Below the pieces are notes generated by a model. The model did not search any database. It was given only the letters and a program-made list of their open reading frames with translations, and was not told where the DNA came from. Both the position numbers and the translations under genes were made by a program. DNA of 14,255 bases from Pseudomonadota bacterium (GTDB lineage Bacteria; Pseudomonadota; Alphaproteobacteria; Reyranellales; Reyranellaceae): assembly GCA_023436825.1 (NCBI GenBank), contig JAEZHS010000642.1:1-14255 (forward strand), read 5' to 3'. Positions within the stretch are counted from its first letter, which is position 1. Every line of letters begins with the position of its first letter. This document shows, one piece after another, positions 1-6,984 of the stretch.

Positions 1-51
1 GGACCGCGCGCTTCCAGCGCGCCTCATGAGCGCGCAAGATGCGCGCGGTCC
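1..51. repeat. Nested palindromic element (REP-like) at the window edge
   Basis: Positions 1-11 (GGACCGCGCGC) are a perfect inverted copy of 41-51 (GCGCGCGGTCC). Inside, GCGCG at 17-21 pairs with CGCGC at 31-35 around the palindrome CTCATGAG at 23-30, with one bulged C at 22. The result is a two-tier hairpin. It lies 8 bp beyond the stop of the minus-strand DUF4239 remnant. No T-tract follows, so it is not a classic intrinsic terminator. GC-rich palindromes around CTCATGAG and CAAGATG are, from memory, frequent dispersed repeats in alphaproteobacterial genomes; that part is recall, not shown here. The element may extend beyond base 1. Confidence 0.6.
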
Positions 52-59
52 GGAAGAGC

Positions 60-637
60 TCAACCGCCCTTGCGGTTCTCCATGACGGCGATCGTCTGCT
101 GGATGGCTCCGGGATCGACGGCGGATCGCCCCTTGAACGGCTGGTCCATCACGAACACGAAGCCGATGAAGGCGCCCAGCACGGCCATCTGGCAGCCCAG
201 GATGATGGAGCGAAAGCGCGTGCGCTCGATGTTGCTGCTGACGAACAGCAGGATCAGGAAGGCAAAACCGATGACTTCCCAGAAGATCGCCGACAGCGAG
301 ACGCCCACAGCATTGAGCCGCGAATCGCGCGTTTCGGCCACCAAGTCGAACGAACGCAGGATCTCGGCATAGATGGTGACCTGCCGTCCCTGTGAAGGAT
401 CGAGGGCCAGTATGCCGCGCGAGACGCCGGCAAAGGCCTCCTGTGTCCTGGCGCTGACGTCGCCACCCGCCAGCAGGGGCCACTCGTCGCTGACGATCGA
501 ACGCGCATAGGCGAGGAGATGGGGCCGGACCTGATCCGCCGTTTCGTGACCGTAGCGCACCAGCAGGCGATCGAGGCGGTTGATGCTGGAGGCCTCCGCG
601 GAGACCAGTCGGGGAGGGAGTAGAGCCAGTCGATCAC
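60..637 (-). pseudogene. DUF4239 (bestrophin-like) membrane protein, internally deleted and frameshifted
   Basis: Two frames together make a damaged DUF4239 protein. The likely original start is GTG at 637 (VIDWLYSLPDW). It overlaps the oxidase's ancestral TGA by four bases (GTGA), a typical coupled-gene arrangement. After about 11 codons the family signal jumps frame near base 606. It continues as VSAEASSINRLDRLLVRYG, then an EWP motif, a LRSFDLVAETRDSRL stretch, two hydrophobic segments (AIFWEVIGFAFLILLFV and IILGCQMAVLGAFIGFVFVM) and the conserved DQPFKG near the C-terminus. Intact members are about 250 residues, with N-terminal membrane helices before the 'REAS' stretch. Those helices are missing here, so roughly 60-70 codons were lost. 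An open frame of 166 codons (560 to 60) could still be translated from GTG560. The family's function is poorly known. The family call is good; the deletion is inferred from remembered family architecture. Confidence 0.72.
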
Positions 638-2223
638 GGGTCGATCAGCACCCCGGGATTCATCATGCCCTTGGGATCGAGCTCGCGCTTGGCGCCGCGC
701 AGCGCCCGGGCGAACAGCTAGGGGCGCTGCCTGTCCTAGAACGGCCGATGGAACCGGCCGACCGCGTGGTGATGCGTGGTCGTGCCGCCATGCTCGACGG
801 TGGCCGCCGTGCAGGTCGACAGCACCTCCATGAACTGATCGAGCGCGATGCGCTTGTCCAGGATGCCGCCGAAGGTGAAGTAGAGGCAGGGGCCGTCGGG
901 ATAGACGTGGGTGAAGCGGCAGGTGACGGTACCATCGCGGCCGGTCACGCGCTTGATCGTGTCCTGCGTGATCTTCGTGATCTTGCCGTGGAAGTCGCGG
1001 ACGCGCTCCCAGGTCATCGACGTCTCGAAGGTCGAGGAGAGGATGCCGCGTGCCACCGCGTGCTCGCCGTAGTGCGGCGCCTTGATGAACTTGTTGCGCC
1101 AGGCGCCGGCCGCGCCGGAGCGATGGGCGTTCTCGTCGTCGGCGCCGGCGTCGGGCACGCCGCCATGGCCGGCGCAGATCTCGAGCGCCCGCTTCATCCA
1201 GACGTCGAGCGGATGGTCGGCAGACTCAAAGGCCAGCACCAGCACGGCCTCCTCGCTGCTCCACGGGATGTTGGGCAGCGCCTCTCGCGCTTCCAGCAGG
1301 CGGCAGTTGGCGGGATAGAGACCGGCCTGGGTGATCTCGCGCACCGCGTCGGCGCCGTCGAAGAAGTTCTTGAAGCGCACCGAAGCCGACGTCCGGAACG
1401 TCGGCTTCTTGCGCAGGCGCACCCAGGCTTCGGTGATGATGCCCAGAATGCCCTCGGAGCCGAGGAACAGGCGGTCGGGGCTGGGGCCGGCGCCCGAGCC
1501 CGGCAAGCGGCGCGTCTCCAGCATGCCGGCGGGAGTCACCACACGGGTGCTTTCGACGAAATCGTCGATGTGCGTATAGAGCGTGGCGTAATGGCCGCCC
1601 GAGCGCGTGGCGATCCAGCCGCCCAGGGTCGAGCAGCGATAGGCCTGCATGTAGTGGCGCATGGTGAAGGGGCTGTCGCGCAGCTGGTCCTCGATCGCGG
1701 GCCCATAGATGCCGCCCTGGATGCGCGCCGCATGGCTGACCGCATCGACCTCGAGCACCTTGTCCATGTGGCGCGTCGAGATCGTCACCACCTTGTCGAA
1801 GGCCGCACTGGGTTCGATGCCCTTCACCACCGACGAGCCGCCGCCGTAGGGGATCGCCTTGGCGCCGATCTTGTCGCACCAGTCGAGCAGGCGGACGATG
1901 TCCTGCTCGTTCTCGGGGAACGCGACCGCATCCGGCGGATTGGGCACCGAGCGCATGAACATGCGCGTCGTGTCGAAGCCCGCCTTGCCGTAGCTGTGCT
2001 CCAGCCGCGTCAAGTGGTCGGTGCGCACGATGTCTCTCAGCGCGTCGGGCACGACGACGCGCGGGGCGCGCAGCGTGATCTCCGCGGGCTTGGGCGGCGG
2101 CGTGACGTCGAAGCCGTTGAGGCCGTAGCGTTCGGCGGTCTCGGCTTCCCAGGACTTGATCTCTTCCGGCGTCAGGTCCTCGTCGGCATAGCCCCAGGCA
2201 TAGAACTTCTTCTGCCGCCGCAT
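634..2223 (-). pseudogene. FAD-binding oxidase, alkyl-DHAP synthase-like, with two in-frame TAG codons
   Basis: The open part (2223 to 736) encodes 495 residues of a vanillyl-alcohol-oxidase-type flavoprotein resembling bacterial alkyldihydroxyacetonephosphate synthase/glycolate-oxidase-like enzymes. The FAD-binding domain is at about residues 94-270, with PYGGGSSVVKG at 125-135 and a GSEGILGIITE stretch from 256. The C-terminal domain carries HHH at 484-486 followed by GRFHRP. Translation then meets TAG (736-738), but the same frame continues DRQRP, a second TAG (718-720), then LFARALRGAKRELDPKGMMNPGVLIDP and TGA at 634-636. That tail is the conserved family C-terminus, and with it the gene is 529 codons, near the family length. 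The start ATG2223 follows GGAGG at a short distance. TauD lies 25 bp upstream in the same direction. The product either ends about 34 residues early or is inactive; the substrate is unknown. Confidence 0.82.
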
Positions 2224-2248
2224 GTGTCCTCCGATTTATTCGTTTGCT

Positions 2249-3115
2249 TCACGCCGCGAAGGCGACAGGCCTCGTCGTGCCCTTGATCTGGGTGCGATGC
2301 ATGATGCGCCGCGCCGTGCCGTCGAACGGATCGCGCCGGTGCATGGTCGAGCGGTTGTCCCACATCACCAGGTCGCCGAGCTTCCAGACATGCCGGTAGA
2401 GGAAGCGGTCCTGCGTGGCATGCGCCCACAGCGCCTCCAGCAAGGCGTCGGAGTCTTCGCGCGAATAGCCCTCGATATACGAATTGCGTCGGCGGCCGAG
2501 ATAGAGCGTCGCGCGACCGTTGCCGGGATGGCGCAGGATCGCCGGATGCCAGGCGCCGGGCGCAGCCATCGGATCGTCGGTAGGCGTCACGCCCTTGCGC
2601 AGGTAGCCGCCCGAATTGTAGGTGCCGTCGTGCTTGACGCGCCGACCCTCGATCTTGCGCGCCAGCTCGGCGGGCAGCGCGGCACAGGCCGCCTGCATGC
2701 CGCAGAACCAGGTGTTGCCGCCGCTTTCCGGGATCTCCAGCGAATAGAGCATGGAGGCGTCGGGCGGCGTGTCGAGATAGCTCATGTCGGTGTGCCACAC
2801 CGCCTCGCCGGCGCCGAGCGCGCCGATCGGATCGCCCTTTTCGTCGAGCACGTTGGACACGACATAGATGTCTGGATAGCCGGGCGGGCTGATGCGGCCG
2901 CGCTCCTGGTTGGGCGGCGGATCGAGCTCGCCGAAGCGACGGCTGAAGGCCAGGAGGTCGTCGTCGCCGAGCTGCTGGCCGCGCATCAGGATCATGGAAT
3001 GCTGGTTCCAGGCGCGCTCGATCGCCGCGAAGTCCTGGTCGCCCAGCCGTCGCAGATCGACGCCCGAAATCTCCGCACCCACCGCCTCTGTCACCGGACG
3101 CACCGTCACGGCCAT
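2249..3115 (-). CDS. TauD/TfdA-family Fe(II)/2-oxoglutarate dioxygenase
   Basis: This 288-residue cytoplasmic oxygenase would couple 2-oxoglutarate decarboxylation to hydroxylation of an unknown substrate. The iron facial triad is visible as H108-x-D110 (WHTDMSY) and distal H259 (STMHRRDPFDG). Arg269/Arg270, in GTARRIMHRTQ, are placed where TauD enzymes bind the 2OG carboxylate. The N-terminus (VTEAVGAEISGVDL) is the usual TauD opening, and the length matches the family. The start ATG3115 has a strong purine-rich ribosome site (GGAGGAGGA) 6 nt upstream. It is followed after 25 bp by the FAD oxidase, so the two were probably one transcript. Family members attack taurine, sulfonates, aryloxyalkanoates, carnitine precursors and others. 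Nothing here fixes the substrate, so no gene symbol is given. Fold and chemistry are near certain; function in the cell is unknown. Confidence 0.93.
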   Translation of the reverse strand: MAVTVRPVTEAVGAEISGVDLRRLGDQDFAAIERAWNQHSMILMRGQQLGDDDLLAFSRRFGELDPPPNQERGRISPPGYPDIYVVSNVLDEKGDPIGALGAGEAVWHTDMSYLDTPPDASMLYSLEIPESGGNTWFCGMQAACAALPAELARKIEGRRVKHDGTYNSGGYLRKGVTPTDDPMAAPGAWHPAILRHPGNGRATLYLGRRRNSYIEGYSREDSDALLEALWAHATQDRFLYRHVWKLGDLVMWDNRSTMHRRDPFDGTARRIMHRTQIKGTTRPVAFAA

Positions 3116-3132
3116 TCGCTTCCTCCTCCTCT

Positions 3133-3165
3133 CATGTTCCTCTCCCCTTGGGGGAAAGGAGCATG
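3133..3165. repeat. Intergenic palindrome, copy 1
   Basis: CATGTTCCTCTCCCC (3133-3147) faces GGGGAAAGGAGCATG (3151-3165) across a 3-base loop, with 13 of 15 pairs complementary. It lies between the hydrolase stop (3212) and the TauD start (3115), both on the minus strand. It could therefore end the his-side transcript and sit in the TauD leader. The same element recurs at 6935-6964 and 9007-9042. The imperfect arms suggest an older or drifted copy. Confidence 0.75.
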
Positions 3166-3211
3166 AACGACAGGATGATCGACCCGCTGCCGCGCTCGAT
3201 CAAGCGTCCCC

Positions 3212-4237
3212 TCAGGCACCGAGCGACTGTTTCATCCAGCTCGTGAGCTTGGCCGCGGCAGCCGGCGCGATCGGACCGCCAAAGCCCGAGTCGGTCGGCC
3301 ATTGCACCAGCTTGAGATTGTGGCTGGCGGCGGGAACGATCACCGCTTCGCCGGGTGCGTCGCGCCTGCCCAGCGCGTCGATCAAAGGCTGTACGTCTTC
3401 CATCGGCACGACCTGGCGATCGGCCGCACCCTGCAGCAGCAGGCAGGGTAGGCGCGAGGCGGTGAGCGCTTCGGCCGGGTCGAAGGCGAGCAGGCGTTGC
3501 AGGAATGGTCCGCCATAGGGCGGAAACAATACCTCCAGCTCGCGCGGCAGGTCCGACGGAACGCGACCCGTGGCCTCGATTGCCCTGATCGCGCGATCGG
3601 TCGGCGCCAGCAGATTGGGCGCACCGCGTCCGACCTGCGCGCGCACGATGTCCCCGAGCCTTCGCCCGGGCGCGGCCAGGAGCACCATTCCATGCGGTGG
3701 GTTTTGGGCAATGGTCGGCGCCGCCGCCAGCACCAGGAGACTGCCTTCGCTGTGCCCCAGCAGGGCCGTGGCGTAGGCCTTGATCTCGTCGTGCTTGACC
3801 AGTTCGGCGTGGGCGGCGGCGACGTCGCCGACGAAGTTGTCCCACGAGAAGAAGCGCTCCAGCTCGGCGATCGAGCCATGCGGCTTCTGCGTCGAGGCGC
3901 CGATGCCGCGCTTGTCGTAGCGCAGGCTGGCGATGCCCGCTTCGGCCAGAAGTTCGGCGATCTGCTTCAGGACGTCGATGCGCTCGGGCACCAGCGTATT
4001 GTTGCCGTTGCGGTCGGTCGGCCCGCTGGCCGCCACCAGCACGACACCCGGCACCTTCTCGACCTCGCTCCAGATCGGCAACAGGAGGGTCCCCGCGAGC
4101 TCGGTGTCGGCGCTGCCGGTGAAGCGCACGCTGCGCTGCTTGGTGCCCTTGGCGTAGAAGCGCGGGCGCGCCGGCTGCGCCCCGGCCGCGAGCGGCGCGA
4201 GGGCTGCCACGGCGAGCAACGCCCGGCGACGGATCAT
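3212..4237 (-). CDS. Exported alpha/beta hydrolase (serine esterase/peptidase type)
   Basis: A 341-residue alpha/beta hydrolase with a signal peptide at residues 1-20 (RRR then a hydrophobic A/L run, ending AAGA before QPA). The arginine-rich start could serve the Sec or Tat route. The catalytic triad can be read as Ser163 in the elbow GHSEG, Asp273 in LLQGAADRQV, and His306 in PAASHNLK. A SGPTDRNGNN stretch at 71-80 and RYDKRGIGAS at 106-115 are typical of the secreted YqiA/Est-like dienelactone-hydrolase-related group. Its start overlaps the stop of the HIT gene (ATGA, 4234-4237), so it is translated with the hisF-hisE-HIT transcript. That is odd for an exported enzyme. It probably cleaves esters or small amides outside the cytoplasm; the substrate is unknown. 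Confidence 0.88.
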   Translation of the reverse strand: MIRRRALLAVAALAPLAAGAQPARPRFYAKGTKQRSVRFTGSADTELAGTLLLPIWSEVEKVPGVVLVAASGPTDRNGNNTLVPERIDVLKQIAELLAEAGIASLRYDKRGIGASTQKPHGSIAELERFFSWDNFVGDVAAAHAELVKHDEIKAYATALLGHSEGSLLVLAAAPTIAQNPPHGMVLLAAPGRRLGDIVRAQVGRGAPNLLAPTDRAIRAIEATGRVPSDLPRELEVLFPPYGGPFLQRLLAFDPAEALTASRLPCLLLQGAADRQVVPMEDVQPLIDALGRRDAPGEAVIVPAASHNLKLVQWPTDSGFGGPIAPAAAAKLTSWMKQSLGA

Positions 4238-4602
4238 TCGTGGACGCGACCGAACCGCGGCCGCTGCTTGCCGCTCACGATATGGACGTGGAAATGGAAC
4301 ACGACCTGGCCGCCATTGGCGCCGTTGTTGGCGACCAGGCGATAGCCGTCCTGCTCCAGCCCAAGCTGGCGCGCCACCGGGCCGACGGCGCGCCAGAAGC
4401 CCGCAATTGTCTCGGTGGATGCGTTCGCGCTGAAATCCATGTTCGAGACGTACTCACCCTTGGGGATCACCAGCACATGCACCGGCGCCTGCGGGTTGAC
4501 GTCGTGGAAGGCGAGCGCGTGATCGTCCTCGTAGACCTTCTTGCACGGCAGTTCGCCGCGCAGGATGCGCGCGAAGATGTTGTTGCGGTCGTAGTCGGCC
4601 AT
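4234..4602 (-). CDS. HIT-family nucleotide hydrolase (HinT-like)
   Basis: A 122-residue histidine-triad protein. The active-site motif VFHFHVHIV has H103, H105 and H107. The N-terminus has the HinT-type NNIFARILRGELP followed by an acidic patch (VYEDDHALAFHDVNPQAP) and VHVLVIPKGEYV. HIT proteins of this type hydrolyse purine nucleoside phosphoramidates or acyl-AMPs in the cytoplasm. It lies 31 bp downstream of hisE in the same direction; hisE next to an HIT gene is a common alphaproteobacterial arrangement as I recall it. Its last codons overlap the hydrolase start by four bases. The length is normal and the key residues are intact. The exact in vivo substrate is not known from sequence. Confidence 0.93.
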   Translation of the reverse strand: MADYDRNNIFARILRGELPCKKVYEDDHALAFHDVNPQAPVHVLVIPKGEYVSNMDFSANASTETIAGFWRAVGPVARQLGLEQDGYRLVANNGANGGQVVFHFHVHIVSGKQRPRFGRVHE

Positions 4603-4633
4603 GGCACCGGTTTAGCGCGGAGCCACTGGCGCG

Positions 4634-5017
4634 TCACTTCTGGCTGCGCGACGCCTTTTCGGCAATGCCCGACAGGCCCTCGCGGCGGGCGAGCTCGCTC
4701 CACACCGCCTTGGGCTTCACGCCGGTCGCCGCCCACAAGGTGAGCAGGTGGTAGAGCATGTCGGCGCTTTCGCCGACCAGCTTGCCCCGGTCGCCGCGGA
4801 TGCCCTCGATCAGTGCCTCGACCGCCTCCTCGCCCAGCTTCTTGGCGATCTGCTGGCGGCCGCGGCTGAACAGGCGGGCGGTGTAAGAGGTATCGGGGTC
4901 GGCGCCTTTGCGGCTGTCGATCACGAGGTAGAGGCGGTCGAGCACGTGCTCGTCGCTTGCAAGCCCGTTCTGGCGCTTCTTCTTTTGCGCCTTCTTCGCT
5001 TTCTTGTTCTTGGCCAT
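4634..5017 (-). CDS. hisE: Phosphoribosyl-ATP pyrophosphatase (histidine synthesis)
   Basis: Removes pyrophosphate from phosphoribosyl-ATP to give phosphoribosyl-AMP, the second step of histidine synthesis, in the cytoplasm. The all-helical MazG-like metal site is seen in KKLGEEAVEALIEG (E63, E64, E67) and GESADMLYHLL (E83, D86). SRKGADPDTSYTARLF at 35-50 is a HisE signature. I chose ATG5017 over an upstream in-frame start at 5098, because the longer version adds non-family sequence and lies in the hisF-hisE gap; a GGAG lies 11 nt upstream of ATG5017. The 127-residue product still has a lysine-rich N-terminal tail (8 lysines in residues 3-14) before the domain begins near residue 23. hisF lies 94 bp upstream. 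No fused HisI domain is present, so phosphoribosyl-AMP cyclohydrolase must be encoded elsewhere. Confidence 0.93.
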   Translation of the reverse strand: MAKNKKAKKAQKKKRQNGLASDEHVLDRLYLVIDSRKGADPDTSYTARLFSRGRQQIAKKLGEEAVEALIEGIRGDRGKLVGESADMLYHLLTLWAATGVKPKAVWSELARREGLSGIAEKASRSQK

Positions 5018-5111
5018 CCCGGGAAGTACTCCACGCCCGAGGGGCCGGGCGACTTGCATGCGCCTCTTGCTGTGACCGACTTGGGGCGCTGGGCTCAATT
5101 CTACGCCAAAA

Positions 5112-5885
5112 TCATGCGGCGCGCGAGATTTGTCGAATAGGAACGCCGGCCTCAGCGAGTCGTTCCTTGGCTTGCGCGATCGTGAACTCGCCGAAATGGA
5201 AGATCGAGGCGGCCAGCACCGCCGAGGCGCCGCCCTTCACGACCCCATCGACCAGGTGATCGAGCGTGCCGACGCCGCCCGAGGCCACGACCGGCACCGG
5301 CACGGCATCCGACACCGCGCGGGTAAGGTCCAGGTCGAAGCCCGACTTGGTGCCGTCGCGATCCATCGAGGTCAGCAGGATCTCGCCCGCCCCCGAATCG
5401 GTCATGCGCCTGGCCCAGCCGACGGCGTCCAGCCCGGTCGCTTTGCGGCCGCCATGGGTGAAGACCTCCCAGCGGCCGGGCGCGGTCTGGCGGGCGTCGA
5501 TCGCCACCACGATGCACTGGTCGCCATATTTTTCTGCCGCCTCGCGCACGAACTCGGGTCGCGCCACGGCGGCGGAGTTGATCGAGACCTTGTCGGCGCC
5601 GGCCAGCAGCAGGCGGCGGATGTCCTCGACCTGGCGCACCCCGCCGCCCACGGTCAGCGGCATGAAGCACTGCTCGGCGGTGCGCGCCACCACGTCGAGG
5701 ATGGTGTCGCGGTTCTCGTGGCTCGCCGTGATGTCGAGGAAGGTGAGCTCGTCGGCGCCGGCGGCGTCGTAGACGCGCGCCTGCTCGACCGGATCGCCGG
5801 CGTCGCGCAGTCCGACGAACTGCACGCCTTTGACGACGCGGCCGTCCTTGACGTCGAGACAGGGAATGATGCGAACCTTCAGCAT
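5112..5885 (-). CDS. hisF: Imidazole glycerol phosphate synthase, cyclase subunit
   Basis: With the glutaminase HisH, this enzyme converts PRFAR and ammonia into imidazole glycerol phosphate and AICAR. It is a 257-residue half-symmetric TIM barrel. The start is [20 protein letters not shown], with catalytic D11 in PCLDV and D130 in VVAIDAR. Phosphate-binding glycines are seen in LTVGGGVR (78-84) and the C-terminal VVASGGVG repeat. The open frame extends far upstream, but ATG5885 is the family start; no clear ribosome site precedes it. It is followed by hisE and the HIT gene. The hisH partner is not in the window. hisA, its usual neighbour, is about 1.1 kb upstream beyond an oppositely oriented oxygenase gene, and only 75 bp separate the hisF start from that gene's start. 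Confidence 0.97.
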   Translation of the reverse strand: MLKVRIIPCLDVKDGRVVKGVQFVGLRDAGDPVEQARVYDAAGADELTFLDITASHENRDTILDVVARTAEQCFMPLTVGGGVRQVEDIRRLLLAGADKVSINSAAVARPEFVREAAEKYGDQCIVVAIDARQTAPGRWEVFTHGGRKATGLDAVGWARRMTDSGAGEILLTSMDRDGTKSGFDLDLTRAVSDAVPVPVVASGGVGTLDHLVDGVVKGGASAVLAASIFHFGEFTIAQAKERLAEAGVPIRQISRAA

Positions 5886-5919
5886 GGCGGGCGGGCGACC
5901 ATATGCGGCGCTTGCCGGT

Positions 5920-5947
5920 TTGTCGACGCAAGGCGCACCCGTAATGC
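5920..5947 (+). promoter_or_regulatory. Candidate sigma70-type promoter for the 2OG oxygenase
   Basis: TTGTCG (5920-5925) and TAATGC (5942-5947) are 16 bp apart in the 75-bp divergent gap between hisF and the oxygenase start at 5961. Transcription would begin about 6-8 bases before the ATG, and no Shine-Dalgarno sequence precedes that ATG. The mRNA would therefore be nearly leaderless. This is a pattern match only. Confidence 0.35.
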
Positions 5948-5960
5948 TACGGTGCGCGCC

Positions 5961-6914
5961 ATGACGCAGGATGCCGCCATCCCCCTGATCGATGTCGCTC
6001 CATTGCTCGAAGGCGGCCCGGAGGGCGAGGCGGACGTCGGCCGGAAACTGGGCCGGGCCTGCCGCGACATCGGCTTCTTCTACATCGAGGGCCACGGCAT
6101 CCCGCCCGGGACGATCGCCGACGTGTTCTCGCAGTCGCAGCGCTTTTTCGCAGCGCCGGCTTCCATCAAGGATCCGGTGCGTTACACCGGCGCCTCGGGC
6201 AATCGCGGCCACGTGCCGATCGAGGGCGAGAAGCTTCAGCCGGGCACGCTCCCCGATCTGAAGGAGTGCTTCAACATCGGGCTCGAGCTGGCCCCTGACG
6301 ATCCCGACCTCGTGGCCGGCCAGCCGTTCCGGCACGTCAATCCCTGGCCGGACCAGTCGGGCTTCCGCGCGACCATGCTCGACTATTTCGGCCGGGTGCA
6401 TGGCCTGGGCTTGGCTCTGCACCGCGCGCTGGCGCGCGATCTCGGCATCGACCGAATCTTCTTCGACGACAAGCTCAGCAAGCCGATGGCGATCCTGCGG
6501 CTGCTGCACTATCCCGCCGCGCCGGCCGAGCCGCGGCCCGGCCAGCTCGGCGCGGGCGAGCACACCGACTACGGCAACCTGACCTTGCTCGCGACCGACG
6601 GCGTCGACGGCCTCATGGTGCGTAATCGCGCCGGAACATGGATCAGCGCCCCGACCGTGCCCGGCGCGTTGATCTGCAATATCGGCGACTGCCTGATGCG
6701 CTGGACCAACGACGTGTACGTCTCGACGCCGCATCGCGTCGTCAGCCCAAGCCGCGATCGCTATTCAGTGGTGTTCTTCCTCGATCCCAATCCCGAGGCC
6801 GTGGTCGCCTGCCTGCCGACCTGCCTCGAGGACGGTGTGGCGAAGTATCCGCCGGTCGTTGCCGCCGACTATTTGCTGTCGCGGCTGGAGCCGACGTACA
6901 GGCATACGCAGTAG
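5961..6914 (+). CDS. Isopenicillin-N-synthase-like Fe(II)/2-oxoglutarate oxygenase
   Basis: A 317-residue oxygenase of the IPNS/flavonoid-oxidase-like superfamily, distinct from the TauD gene in this window. The N-terminal DIOX_N domain begins [10 protein letters not shown] and includes [16 protein letters not shown] (33-48). The C-terminal 2OG-FeII domain has [12 protein letters not shown] (H201, D203), distal H258 in STPHRVVSP, and the 2OG-binding pair R267/S269 (RYS). The start ATG5961 gives the family N-terminus; the frame is open well upstream but runs over hisF. No ribosome site is visible, and a candidate promoter abuts the start. Bacterial relatives are often labelled 2OG oxygenase or 'isopenicillin N synthase family' without known substrates. 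It lies on the opposite strand between hisA and hisF, which are normally adjacent, so it looks like an insertion into the his cluster. Confidence 0.93.
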   Translation: MTQDAAIPLIDVAPLLEGGPEGEADVGRKLGRACRDIGFFYIEGHGIPPGTIADVFSQSQRFFAAPASIKDPVRYTGASGNRGHVPIEGEKLQPGTLPDLKECFNIGLELAPDDPDLVAGQPFRHVNPWPDQSGFRATMLDYFGRVHGLGLALHRALARDLGIDRIFFDDKLSKPMAILRLLHYPAAPAEPRPGQLGAGEHTDYGNLTLLATDGVDGLMVRNRAGTWISAPTVPGALICNIGDCLMRWTNDVYVSTPHRVVSPSRDRYSVVFFLDPNPEAVVACLPTCLEDGVAKYPPVVAADYLLSRLEPTYRHTQ

Positions 6915-6934
6915 AGGCGATTTCTCAATCTTCT

Positions 6935-6964
6935 CATGCTCCTCTCCGCCAAGGGGGAGAGGAA
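6935..6964. repeat. Intergenic palindrome, copy 2
   Basis: CCTCTCC (6941-6947) pairs with GGAGAGG (6956-6962) around the loop GCCAAGGG, and the flank CATGCT matches the outer part of the other copies. It lies in the 70-bp gap where the oxygenase gene (ends 6914) and hisA (ends 6985) converge. It could act as a two-way transcription stop, though no T-tract is seen. It is the most diverged of the three copies. Confidence 0.7.
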
Positions 6965-6984
6965 TTTGGGAAGAGAGGCGAAGT

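Noticed and set aside
634..738. TAG recoded as a sense codon (pyrrolysine or altered code)
   Set aside because: hisA, the IPNS-like oxygenase and the M20 gene all end in TAG, so TAG works as a stop here. Simple gene decay or sequence error is more likely.
580..2286. Plus-strand 568-codon open frame opposite the FAD oxidase
   Set aside because: It is the antisense shadow of a GC-rich gene. The sequence is low-complexity A/R/G/H-rich, without domains, while the minus strand shows clear flavoprotein motifs.
5886..6734. Long N-terminal extension of HisF
   Set aside because: The extra residues are antisense to the oxygenase gene. HisF family members start at the [11 protein letters not shown] point (5885).
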